A DNA stretch of 64,000 nt from Macrostomum hystrix (taxonomy: Eukaryota > Platyhelminthes > Macrostomidae): contig CATNEN010000011.1 of NCBI GenBank assembly GCA_950097015.1, forward strand, positions 2,030,001 to 2,094,000, in the 5' to 3' direction. Under the pieces are notes generated by a model. The model ran no database searches and had not been told where the DNA came from. It worked only from the letters and a program-made list of their open reading frames with translations. The translations under genes were made by a program, and so were the position numbers. How positions within the stretch are numbered: the stretch's first letter is position 1; each line of letters starts with the position of its first letter. This document shows, piece by piece, positions 12,371 through 24,600 of the stretch.

Positions 12371-13978
12371 CTGCAATGCAAATTAGAGTTCCGTATACTC
12401 CGTCACCAAACTGACACATCAATTTCTATGGAAAGTAGGTCCAGCTGAAGGTACTGGTCAGACACGCTTGGTTTCGCTTTTTTCCTTTAGTCTCAAACCT
12501 AAGTAGGCATCTGCGTGATTTGGGTTCCTTTAATCTGTGTTGGGTAGATATTTGCTTAAATTCTGAGTACAGGTACATTTTTTAGTGCGGCCTCGTATTA
12601 TTAGGTCCCTGCAGCTCAAACTCTTTTGCGCCAAGGTCAAATATGGTTAAAAGGTTTTCCATCTCTAGCTTCCCATATGATGATGGAAAAGGAGACTGCG
12701 GATGAGGCGCTGAAGCTGAGAGACACAGGAACAGAAATCGCGCGCCAGATCAATAAAATATTTATGAGACTCGGCTGGGCAGCAACCGAGGACCGAAATT
12801 CTGCTTCAGCCCTCCGGCCTGACACAGACTCTCAGGTGACCGACACGACCATCATCGCTGTAAATCTCGGGATATGGGAGAAATATACCCTCACACACAC
12901 ACCAGTGGGATATGGTCTGGTAGGAAAAGCCTTGGTGACCGAGGGCAGACAACACTCTCTTGAGACTTCCCCCAGCGGTTCCGCCACCCCAAGCCCCACT
13001 TGACAACAACGGAGTAGTTTGTTTCTGGGCCTAGGTGCAGAAGATGGGACTTGTTTATTGAATCCCCTGACTGCAGCATCCAGTCCTGCCCTAACTCTCC
13101 CTGCTTCTCCAGGTCTACATGCGAGTACAAGAGAAATAAGAAAGAACACGGACCAAAGCCTCTGAAAACCTAGCTGGATGTGATTTCTAAGTTTCTTGGC
13201 GGGGATGGGACTTTGACTCTGGCTTGGATTATTGATCCGAACTAACTAGCTCACGTGCATGCTCTCCGCTGCTACAAGCAATTATTTCATTGGAAGACAG
13301 GTCCTAGATTGAAATCATGGATATTAACTTCTATTTTTAGTGTCAAATGCGTTGAAAGTTGGAAAAACAGATCGGATGGCCGAATGAAACAGAGAATGGG
13401 AATATAGTGCAATTTACAAACTCTATCAAGTTGTTTTAGCTCTTAAACGATCCATTTTTACGTCAATCAAAACTTTATAATGAAAAACAAAAACTAAATA
13501 AAAAAATATGTAAACAATAGTTTCGATTCTCACCTTTGTATCACACAATGAAGCTGAACAGTTAATTATTCTGTAGATCAATCAAGCTAAAAAAATAGAT
13601 TTTTTAATGTTGATTCCGTAGCTGGCAGCAATGACAGGATCAGGGAGTTCAGGGGATCAAGGAAAAGATGGTGCAGTTTTGTGAGAGTGTTAGGGGGATT
13701 GGAGCAGCTCTTCCCTTATGCAATGGGGTTTGGCGCGGCTTGGGAGAGGTGAGGTGAGGCTGAGCGGAGCTGGAGATGACGGAGACCGAGCTAGCTGCTC
13801 AGCGAATTGCAACTCACCGGGCGCCACGGGGTCCAACCACTCCTGATCGTTGGGCCGTCTGAAGCCAGTCTCACAATTTCCCTGCCAACTGACGGCGCCA
13901 AGAAAACGTCCTACGCCTGTGACCGCTGAGATTCCTGCTGCCTTTCTAACTCGCTCGCTCCTAGATCTTCCTTTCATC
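12371..13978. other. Divergent intergenic region, no convincing gene
   Basis: This lies between the SLC16-like gene (-) and the sulfotransferase-like gene (+), so it should hold both promoters and possibly a 5' exon of the transporter. Open frames at 12626-13003 (+) and 12832-13149 (-) have no recognisable protein pattern. The stretch 13140-13640 is AT-rich without features. Confidence 0.5.
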
Positions 13979-15389
13979 ATGGCTTCGTCATCCGCCGCTA
14001 ACAATGGCAAGCCAACAATTCTCTGGGCCGTGCCTCGCAGCATCAGCACGGCCTTCTTTCGCGCTATGGAGAACCATTCGAGAACTCGAGTCTACCTGGA
14101 GCCCTACTCAAAGGCTTATTATTTTGGACCGGAGAGAGTTAGCGATCGGTACGCTGATCAGCCAGTCCAGCCTGACTGCACCTTCCACAGCATCAAGAGC
14201 ACCCTGGAGGCTGCGGCTGCCGAAAACCCTGACAAGCTAGTCTTTGTCAAGGACATGGCCTACTACCTGTACGGTGGCAGGTATCGGCCTGAGGATTTGC
14301 TGCCGAGAGGCTGTCGACACACCTTTCTGGTGCGCGATCCGCACAAGACGGTGAAGTCGCTCTACAAGATGTCAATCAATACGCAGCTCACAGGTTTGTG
14401 CGAGATAAAATGTCTATTAGTCTAATATTTTTTGAAAATGTTGAATGCTACTTAAGCCAGTAGAGTAGAGCGGAAATATCAATGATAAATGTTTTACACT
14501 CTCTAACCAAAAGGCTGGGACAGTTTCGACGAACAGGAAATCGGCTTCAAGGAGCTCTGGTCGCTCTACGAACTGCTTCGAGCTGTTGACGATGAGCCGC
14601 CGATTGTCATTGACGCCGACGATTTGCTTCAACAGCCAGGTTTGTGCGACATTGATGTGCAATTGCTAATCAAACTTGTAATTAATATCTTACAGCTGCC
14701 CTAATTAGACCACATTTGCTGCCTACAGCACGGCCGCAGCTATTGCGCAAGTCTGAAGACTGCGTACGGCTGTTCAGTCCATGGACTGAGGGGACTCCGC
14801 GCCCAACCCTCATTTGCCCAGCTAATTCTGGTACCAATTTAACCGCCAGGTGAAATGAAGCAAATTTTCCAGTCAAGTCGAGATTCGAACCCCCGACTTT
14901 CAAGTCATTTGTCCGACGCTCTAACCACTAGACTACAACCTCCTTGTAGAGATCGTAGAAAAAATCGTGTTTTAAGGCGAAGGCACACGAAGGCACACGC
15001 TCACACGGGCGTGTACATGTTTGCTGGCTTTCTTATTGTCAGGCAGTGTACAACTCTCACAGTTACACTCTCACAATTCACACAAATTCCAATCGCGGCT
15101 CATTGCAGAGGACTACTTCAAAGCCTACTGCAGCCGCATCGGCCTTCAGTACGAGCCCAGCATGCTGAAGTGGGACTCCGGCCAGGAATCGGTCGCCGCC
15201 ACTGACGAGTGGGCCGGCTGGTTCGAGGGCGTCCTCGGGACGACGTCGTTTGTTAAGCCGCTGGCCAGGAAGCGGCAGCCGTCCATTGATCTGCCCGACT
15301 ATGTGATGCTGAGCATCGAAAGAAACGTGCCCTATTATCACAGCTTCCTGGCTGTCAAGACTCGCCTTGGCGACATTGCCGAGGACTGA
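13979..15389 (+). CDS. P-loop sulfotransferase-like protein (273 aa)
   Basis: Exons 13979-14393, 14514-14639 and 15109-15389 are in agreeing phases (1,1). The N-terminal ILWAVPRSISTAFFRAM has the form of a sulfotransferase-type 5' phosphosulfate-binding loop (PRSxSTAF). FLVRDPHKTVKSLYKM matches the 3'-phosphate-binding RDP segment. The C-terminus carries FKAYCSRIGLQYEP, MLKWDSG and YHSFLAVKTRLGDIAED. This architecture fits the small cytosolic sulfotransferase-family proteins annotated in fungi, bacteria and plants as P-loop NTPase or 'branched-chain aminotransferase-like'. The physiological substrate is not known for that group. No signal peptide is seen. The start ATG (ATCATGGCTTCG) is the first in frame before the conserved strand. 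The third exon is preceded by an intron carrying a SINE. Confidence 0.82.
14724..14945 (-). mobile_element. tRNA-derived SINE, family A, copy 2
   Basis: This copy shares GCTATTGCGC, CTGAAGACTGCGTACGGCTG and TTCAGTCCATGGACTGAG with the 2.8 kb and 61.9 kb copies. It ends at right in a tRNA-like segment whose minus strand reads GGTTAGAGCGTCGGAC, then GGGGGTTCGAATCTCG. It is inserted in the last intron of the sulfotransferase-like gene. Confidence 0.8.
14990..15065. mobile_element. Fragment related to the SINE family B tail
   Basis: The run CACACGGGCGTGTACATG, then GGCTTTCTTATTGTCAGGCA and GTGTACAACTCTCAC resembles 4040-4105 next to SINE B copy 1. It appears to be a truncated copy without the tRNA-like head. 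Confidence 0.45.
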
Positions 15390-18300
15390 GCTATGACTGA
15401 AGATCACAATGGATTTTCTAAATTCAAACTGAGACAGCAGCACTTTGAGCACTTTCTGGCTGCGTGAGAAATTGAACGACCTTTTGTCAGGTAGAATCAA
15501 ATCATTCTTTAGTCTAGGATATTATCTTTCAGTAAAGGTCATAGACTTACCTGTTCATGATTATATTCCCTGCTGATAACCAACTTATAAAGTCACTACA
15601 CCTTATTGTCAATAAGAAAATGCTAAATAGGATTTTTTAAATTCCGTAGTTCATTAGAACTTCTGTTGTATTTAATATTACACTTTAGTTACGTAGAATG
15701 CAAGAAGCTGTTGTATTTATGTTTTAGATTTATACAAAGTTAAATGCTTTATAATATATAGTAGTAGTAGGTACAGCACCGAATTTTTTTTTTCGTAATC
15801 ATACTCACTTATCACAATTTTTGTGTAACTTTAGCTTTATACTCAAACGAGTTTTATGCTCTTTTTCGATTATATATCGTTACTTTAGACATTTATGGAA
15901 GTTTTTAGTCGGCATGATTACAAAAAACTATTTAATTCATAAGTGTTGTGCTCCAAACGTGTGAAAAGCGAGAAATGAAAAAAACTCACTCAGTTCTTTT
16001 GCATCAGTTTTATTTTGCTGAAATTAAATAAATTTATCTTTCTGTTCGCGTAATAAGCCGAGAGTAAGAGCACACAGCAATGCAATTAATGAAGCCAAGG
16101 TGTACAGTATAAACACACCAAGATTACTAGTAAATAATATAGTCATAATTAATTATTATTAATTAATTTAATTAACATAAAATATTCATAACCTTTAAAG
16201 CTCACATTGTGTACAGTTCTGAAAAAGGAGAAATAGTCACAAAATAAGCAACAAAAATGCTTGCTGCGTCTGTTTAACAGGACACAGAGCGCGAGAAAGC
16301 ATTTTGAAGCGCTCTTCTGTAATTTGAATTTCTAGGACACGAAGGTTTTTAGGAGAAAGTTCACTATTTTGAGTATAAAGTCTAATAATCTAATATCAGC
16401 TAACGAAGCTTTTTTATATTTACACCCTGCGTAAATAGCGATTAAATAATCATGTCACCAGATGCAGGGGCAACTATGTATAAGTTTATAATATATGTAA
16501 CTGCTTGTGCCCTACCTCGAAACTAAAGGACATAAGTTCTGGCTCTGGGATGACTGATTTAGCAAGACTTCTCAGGAATTAACGACTCACGTGTCTCCAT
16601 TTTAAAATACCTTAAACTAAATGTCAGCAAAAACAGATACGGCAGTTTTTGAGGCTTTATTTGAGACAGTTTTTGAGTTTATTCTTATGTAACAGGTCTA
16701 AGTATCATTTGTTAAAAACAACTATAAATTATAAATATCGTGGCTTCCAAGAACTCGAGTTTTCGTTTTCGCTTTTAAACCGAAAATCCAGTGTTACCAT
16801 AAGTTAGTACCTTGTTCATTGTTTCTGATTTAAAGATGCATTTACAATTGTGTGTTCGGCAGATTTAACATTCAGAAAAATTAACTTACAACTTAACTAT
16901 TATGAGCAATCTGGTTCGCTAATAATAAAAATAATTTTTTAATTAGGCATCAGTCTTCAGATCGAGTCTATAATATTTCTTTGTGTTTCAGTAGCAGAAA
17001 TATCAAGTTCGATATATAATTTTCTGCGTATAGATAGCCATTCTTACATCATTACAGATTGAATAGTTTATTTTAATTCTAATAGAACTTTAATTCTATA
17101 TAATCAGTATTTGTTTAGGCAGAGCTTATTCCCACGGTCCCATGCCAATAATTTAAATTTTATTCACACGGATCCATGCCGATAATTTTCTGCTTATCCT
17201 TACGGCAGCGGAAGTGCTTTTTCCCATGGTCCCATGTCAATAATTTCAATTTTATCCACATGGATGTACGTGCCAATAATTCTCTGCCTATCCACACAGC
17301 AGCTTGTTTTGCCAATAACTTTAAGAACTTAAAGCACATATTTTACAGGAACTATGTAGCAATTTTCATGTACTATATACAACTGGCCATACATGTTTTC
17401 CAGAACCTGCAGTACCTATAGTAGTGCCTCTTAATTACAAGCAATGCATACATCAAATTTCAAATAATCGTTAATTTTGAATAATATGTAACGTTGCTAA
17501 CAATTGCATGAGAAATCGCAAAAGATTTAGTAAGTTTTTATTACAATAATTAAAAAGGATAACATTAATGTCTAGGCCTAGGATATATAGGATTCATACA
17601 AGCTGCCATGTGGATAGGCAGAGAATTATCAGGACGGATCCGTGTGGATAAAATTGAAATTATTGGCACAGGACCATAAGAATAAGCACTTCCACTTGTT
17701 TAAGCCAAGTTTTTTTAATAAGATGTTATACTTATCTACTAAGGCTTTACTAGATTGATTGGAAAAGTTATATCAACATAAAAACACAATTTGAGTTTCT
17801 GCTATCTTTGTTTTGATTTTTAAGCTAAAGATTTAGAAACATAGCGGACAAATCTATTTTTACATTTATCACACTTATTAAGTTAGATTAGTTAGATTAG
17901 TTTTATTTAAGAAAAAAGTCTAATTAACTATTATTATTAAATGCAAAACAATTGTTTTTGCTCTGGTATTAGTTGGGAAAGTTGGTATGCCACAAAATCA
18001 TTTCATACTTTTTCTAGGATTTTACCTAGTTCCAGAATTGGCAATGCTCTAGTTTTGCATGTTTAAATTATAATTTAATAATTAATTATTAATTAAACGG
18101 ATAAAATTATTTTTAAAAAAGATAAAGACTTTCCCAAAATTTAATTTAGTAAATTGTTTTACTTGCCCAAGTTTATAAATGTCTTGGCAGTGCATGGTTA
18201 TGTCTCTGGCAAAATATATGCATTTGTTATAGGTTTCAATTGACATGGTAATGCTATGTCTATGGCCCTTTTATAGTGAAGGCGTATCTATGGTGAAGAT

Positions 18301-18658
18301 ATTCAAGAAAGAGATAAATAAGGGTTGGGAACATCATTTTCTGGGTGGCACACTACCAGGCATACCATTATGATAACTAAGAGGCTTGTTTGTCTTTGGT
18401 AGGTTATTACTTAATAAAATCTTGGAAAAGTTGTTATCTAGCAAAGTATTAAAGTATACAAACATAATTATATAAGCTATAAGACAAGAAGCTTAATTGG
18501 TTTAAAAACAAAGATATTTTTTCGATTATTTTTAGCTTAATTTACATTTTTGTACTTTTGTATCCATTATATATGGATTTATTTCAAGCATATAAAGCTA
18601 GTAAGATTTCTCTATTTCAGATTTAACTCTCACTATTCACTAGCATGTAGTAGCCATA
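15390..18658. other. AT-rich intergenic region upstream of the RNF213 homolog
   Basis: There is no coding signal in 3.2 kb. It holds A/T-rich simple sequence (for example TAATTAATTATTATTAATTA near 16145 and a similar run near 18075) and the inverted-repeat element at about 17120-17710. TTTCAG at 18615-18620, just before the RNF213 ATG, looks like a 3' splice site. The gene therefore probably has an upstream 5' UTR exon or receives a spliced leader. Confidence 0.6.
17115..17710. mobile_element. MITE-like element with ~95-bp inverted arms plus a tandem arm copy
   Basis: The arm at about 17205-17305 contains AATTTCAATTTTATCCACAT and AATTCTCTGCCTATCCACA. It recurs inverted at about 17608-17703. 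A further direct copy of the arm lies at about 17118-17205. The centre (17306-17607) is AT-rich without a convincing coding frame. This fits a non-autonomous foldback or MITE transposon. Confidence 0.65.
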
Positions 18659-21600
18659 ATGTCAAGCAACTGTGAACATTCAGCGCAGCACCTGCGCAAG
18701 CGTTGCCTGACCTGCGAAACCCCAACAGCCAAGCTGCAATCTAAATTCTGCTCGCAGTGTCGCTCAGGCGAGACTTTTGAGTACTTCTGCGATGTGTGTG
18801 CTGGCAATGTGGTGGCAAACTGTTCTCACTCAGTGTCTAGCTGGCAGAAGCGTTGCTCAGACAAGGATTGCCAAGAAGTGGCAGAAAACCTTAGCAGCAA
18901 GTTTTGTTCTGAATGTGGCAAACAAGGCACATTCCAGGTGTTCTGTGACTGCTGTAATGCTCAGCAAGCTAATCAATTGCAGTCCAACAACTCTGCAGCT
19001 GACAGCCTTGGTCAACTGCCAACACCATCTCTGCCACCCTACCAGCAGGGCTCTCTGATGTCGCTCACAGAAGTGACACTTTATCGCCCTGATCTGCTGC
19101 AGCAAGAAGCTGGTTTGGTGGCGTCGTCGAATGATCAGGCGACTTCTAGCTGCCCAAACCAATCTGAAGATTCAAGCAATCTGATGCACCTCATGGACAC
19201 CAGTACGGTAGACTCAACAGAAAAGCATCAGCAAGAGTCAGCTGATTCAGACCAAATCCAGGACCTACTTAACCAAATGTCACAAATTGTGTCTGCTAGT
19301 CAGCAAGACCAGCCTCTGCAGCATGGCTCTCAGATGTCCACCGTTCCACAGGACCAGCCTCCGCAGCATGGCTCTCAGATGTCCACCGTTCCACAGGACC
19401 AGCCTCCGCAGCATGGCTCTCAGATGTCCACCATTCCACAGGACCAGCCTCCGCAGCATGGCTCTCAGATGTCCACCGTTCCACAGGACCAGCCTCTGCA
19501 GCATGGCTCTCAGATGTCCACCGTTCCACAGGACCAGACTGTGCAACATGGCTCTCAGATGTCCACCGTTCCACAGGACCAGCCTCTGCAGCATGGCTCT
19601 CAGATGTCCACCGTTCCACAGGACCAGCCTCTGCAGCATGGCTCTCAGATGTCCACCGTTCCACAGGACCAGCCTCTGCAGCATGGCTCTCAGATGTCCA
19701 CCGTTCCACAGGACCAGCCTCTGCAGCATGGCTCTCAGATGTCCACCGTTCCACAGGACCAGCCTCCGCAGCATGGCTCTCAGATGTCCACCGTTCCACA
19801 GGACCAGCCTCTGCAGCATGGCTCTCAGATGTCCACCGTTCCACAGGACCAGACTGTGCAACATGGCTCTCAGATGTCCACCGTTCCACAGGACCAGACT
19901 GTGCAACATGATGCTGAAACGGCTTCCAGCACACGGGACCAGCATGAATTGTTCAGTCATCAGATGTCCGATAGAAAATATCCTGAAGCTGCGAAATATG
20001 ACCATCAGATACTTACTGGTTCATTGAATCAGTCTGAACAAACAAGTGCTCCAATACCAAATCTAGACCTTGAGCAGTTCTCAGATGCTTCATTTCAGCA
20101 GGCGGAGCAGTTAAGAAAGCGCCAAGGTGCACTTGAAGATTCAGTACAAGCTGCTAGTTCATGTATTGGTTCCGGTGACGCAAGAGTGCCAGAGTCCTCT
20201 GGTTCTGACGCAATGACAGCCACTGGTTCGAGTCCTAGTCTGACTAAACGACAAAAACTTGACTCTGAATGTGTCGATGCCAAAATCCAGTCAAGTAACG
20301 ACTCTGATGATGCTAGCAGAGGTCACACGGAGACCAATTCATCAGCGACAGAACCCGTCAAGACAGCACCCGTGTCCAACGGAGCTGGGGACTCCATCCA
20401 TGCCACTCTGACTGAAAGCGATCCGGAAGTGTCTGTGCAACAGTCGGATTCGACGCAGTCTGCAAATGAATCGAATGAGGATCAACAAACTAGTGATTGT
20501 CCTGCCGATAGTTGCTCTAATATGGATCAATCGCAATCTGCTGACATTGAAGAACCAATGGACACAGACGACACCATTACTAATAAAACTGATCGGCTAA
20601 CAAATAAGTCTGGAAACTTAGCTCCTGAGTCTCCAAATCAGATGTTACAAAATATCGGCGAAAAGATGAGCGACCTCAATATGACTGATGCTCAGAATTC
20701 CCCGTCGAAACAACAGGGGCAGAAACATGCACCTAAGCCAGACGAGAGTAGCAAACGTTCGCGCAGCGACGGGCAGAGAGGCGCTGTAGACTATCTTCAA
20801 ATCATGTCTGCTGCATTTCCCGACGAGCCCCATATCGAAGTTAGATTGCGCTTTTTCCTTGACGCAGAATCGTTTAATTTCAATCCACAAAGAGATCACA
20901 TCTTACTTGTGATCAAGCACGAAAAGCTTGGTAATGGCAACGCTCATCAGAGTCCTTTTATCATTAGAGATGAGTTTCTTAAAGAATTTCAATTGGAGGG
21001 CTACAAATCGAAAAAACTAATCCAGGTAGCCGCTTCCTTTTTTCTGCCAAAATGTCTTCTAAATTCTACTGGAGGCCTTGATTATAGATATGCTGTCAAA
21101 GTCGAATCAGATTGGCTTGAGGCTGGCGGTATGCCTCCAATGAAATATTGTAACACAGAATCGCAGCTCCACCTGCAGTTTGACGGCCTTGTGCGTCGTG
21201 TCGCAACTGATCGCTCTACTCGCTCTACCGGAGCAAGTCAGTTTGAAAACTCTGAGCTAGAACACCGCCTGTTTGTTGAAAGTGTACTCGCAGAGTTAGC
21301 CCAAGTCAAGACTGCTACCGACCCTTCGTTCTGCTCTTTCGTGCTAAGATCAGCTGGTCGTATGCTTAAAAACATCGAAGTGGACTTGCATGACCATAGG
21401 TGTAAAGAGCTGAAACCTAAGGTGAGTCAATGAGGAAACTATAGGGTATGGTTAGTTTGTTAGGAAAATTGTTGCGTTGCAATTTTGTTCAATTATTAGT
21501 CAAGCTCTATATTCTGAGACGAACTACCCTAAATGCAGGCACTGAAGCAAATGCTAGAGCGAATTCTAGATTCGCCTAGCGAATACGGATATGATCTTGG

Positions 21601-24600
21601 TGAGCAAAAAACCTGGCACCAGTGGCTGGACTGCGTGAAGCTGTTTCTATTTGCCAGTCACCACAGGATGCTGCCGTTTCAAAAGCACTGCGCCTTCCAG
21701 CTAAAAAAGGAACACGCCAAAACTCTTCTGAAGCTAGTTCTGCCTCCTGTTAAATCATACTCTGATGGTGCTCCTGAGATTAATGGGTGAGCCTTATATA
21801 TTCAACTGCAAATGGCAAAACTTCTTTGATTACCTTTTTTAGAAGTATATTAGTTAACTACTATTTTCGAACCATAATTACGCTTCAAAGGGAGCTGGCT
21901 AAACAATTTGCTGAAGCGATTCAAGAAATCGCTAATGGTGATTCTTCTCAGTACATAGCCGAGCTGCTCTACCTTGGCCCAGCCCATTATCTGATTGTTC
22001 TTGGGCTACGGCCCTTTGATTCTGACCAAGTTTATGAGATCTATGGACGGAGGCACAATGCGTACGAACCTGTCTGGTGGGGACTGAAAGACTTTCCCGC
22101 AAGTTTCTTCGAAATGATGAAGTACAGGACGAGTGGCAGGTCAGTGCCATAGTCGTTTCTCATGCTTCAATTTTATTTCGTACAGTTTTTACCTTGCAAT
22201 CTCTGTATCGGTAAATCCAAATCACATTTTTAGTATGAACTTTAGTATGAACTGGCTAGCAGAATTTCTGACCAAGTACGGCGCTATGGATCCTTTGCTG
22301 GATAGATTTTGCTGCGCTGTTCTCAAAGAAAGCGACCTTTCTGAGCTGCTTAAGCTGAAGCCGGTTGCTTGCGAAGTGAAGCTAGCCCTGTGCTATTATT
22401 TTTTACGCTCTGCTGTTTCAGATCTTTCACGATTCCACGTAGATATTTTGGTAAGTAATTTCAGTTTTATGTAGTTTTAACAAGCTCTATAAATGTTTGT
22501 TTTACCTGAGCACGGAATACAAAACAAACTATTGTTTAATACAATGTGCTGCTCGTTTTATTTTCACTTCAGACACTTCTGGAAGGCGTCGTCGTGCAAG
22601 AGCTTGAGCCGATTTCTCTAACTCTGTGTCTGTTTATCTGTACAGACTTAACTAAAGAGACACTTCGCAAGACCAGTTTGTACTCCAGTTACAACGACAC
22701 GGCTAACAGGCTTCGATACCAGCTTGTTAATTTCGTCCTCAGGTGTTTCCTGGAATTGCAACGCCGAATACAAACACAAGCTTCTAATATTGCTTATTTT
22801 CTTAAAGAGAAGGATATTGCGTCGCGTCTCACAATTTCTTTAATTGAAGCTTTAGTGAAAGAGGACCAAATGTTTGTGAAACTGAATATTCAATCGCTGG
22901 CAGTCGGTGTTCAAGTAAGAAATGCAAAATACACAAAAAAGTAATTCATTAAATTAATTAATTAATTACTTAGTTTTTAATAAATTTATTTTCACTAAAT
23001 ATTGCAGTGCTTCAATCAGTTTTATGAAACGCTGAAAGCCTACGAAAATGTAGATTCTCCTGAGTTGCACACCGCCTGTGCGAGGGCTTTGAGAGACTTA
23101 TTATGCTATGTCTCTAAAGTAAGTACATAGAGTAAGAATGCATACAAATTGATTTATTTTACATTGAATTTGATATAATAATTATATTTCGCCGTTAATT
23201 CTAGACTTTAATGATGGACCTTTTCAATTCTGGCACCGTGATATCGCTGCTTGAAATCAGCATGACGGGAATTGTTCTTGAGGTTCTCATGGAGAAGCTG
23301 GAAGGTGGCTGGCACAAGGGAGTTTTACCGGAAAATCTAGTATGTTGCGATGAAATAGATGATTGTTGTATTCCTGCCATTTAGTCCATAAAATATTTTA
23401 AAGCCGAATTCTGTTCTTTTTTAGAAAAAAGTCTGGAAGGAAATCCAGTGCTTATTTGACAGCAAGCATCGCTACTCGAAAACTGTTAGCGAAGTCATGT
23501 CTAACATGATTTTGACAATGAGCCAAAAGTTTCAACGGGCAGAGATGGTACATGACCTTGACCGCTCTTTGGTGTTTGTTCTGGAATGGCCGATTGCAAC
23601 GCATCTCATTTCTGAGCTCAGTAAGTTTCTAAATTAATGTTACTTACGATCTGTGGCGTATAGCTGTACAATTTTTTTGTTGTTTGTGTTATCCGTTACA
23701 TATTTTTGGTAGCCTACTAGCTCTAAAAGTGAGTGACTTCAAGAACTCTCTTGAGCGTCGATTTTGACTGGTCAGGAGATAATGTGTACTAGTAGCAGTT
23801 TATACTTCTAGTTGTCACTTCTGACTCTGATCAATTTATCCCCCCTAACGCTAGTTTATTGTTACTAGTTTAGACAATACTGTACTAGTTTGTTCCCTCA
23901 GTCTTGAAACTTCAGCTCTTAAGCGATGAATGTATAATATTTTCCATTTATTTCGACCCACTAAGATGCAAGACTTAAGGTGCAAATTCATTGACCGAGG
24001 CGAAGCCGAGTCTATGTCTATGTCTATAGTCTATGGTAAAAGGACACAGGCGACAAAAATCATGGAGGAAACACAAAATACACAAAGAAGAAAAAGTTCC
24101 GTTTATCCCCCACTTGGGCTGGCCAAATAAATGGCTCCGCCAATAGGAAAGCAAGATTCATTTATCTGGCCCGGCCAAATAAATGGCTCCGCCAATAGGA
24201 AAGCAAGATTCATTTATCTGGACCGGCCAGTTTTTTACCATAGAGTCATAGACTACAGACTCTGGCGCCGTCAGCCAAGCGAGGGATAAAGACATTATCA
24301 CCCACTTGTTTGACTTATCTATGGCCGAAAACGTCTTCGGACATCGTTTCTTGGCCATAAACGAGTCCTCAGCCGTTCCCGGCCCAAATAAATAAAAAAG
24401 TGGGTGATAACTTATACATGTATCCCCCACTTGCCCGCCAACATTGTCTATGTCGTAACGCGTTTCGTTTATTTGCCCTAGGGCAATAAATCATTTATTT
24501 CCCGCGCCCCCGCGCGAAACAGAACTTTTACCACAGACATAAGTCACACCCGTCTGGGGAAATAAACAAAGAAAGTGCAAAACGAGAACGCTCGGAACCA

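Noticed and set aside
12626-13149. Possible small genes on either strand between the transporter and sulfotransferase genes
   Set aside because: No domain pattern, no consistent splice sites, and overlapping frames on both strands.
19280-20027. Long antisense and alternate-frame ORFs over the 45-bp repeat
   Set aside because: Shadows of the RNF213 exon 1 repeat. The sense frame is embedded in a conserved, correctly spliced protein.
22246-22246. Alternative RNF213 exon 4 acceptor at a second TTTAG 12 nt downstream
   Set aside because: Also in frame, so it is possible as a NAGNAG-like variant. The upstream TTTTTAG has the better pyrimidine tract and was chosen.
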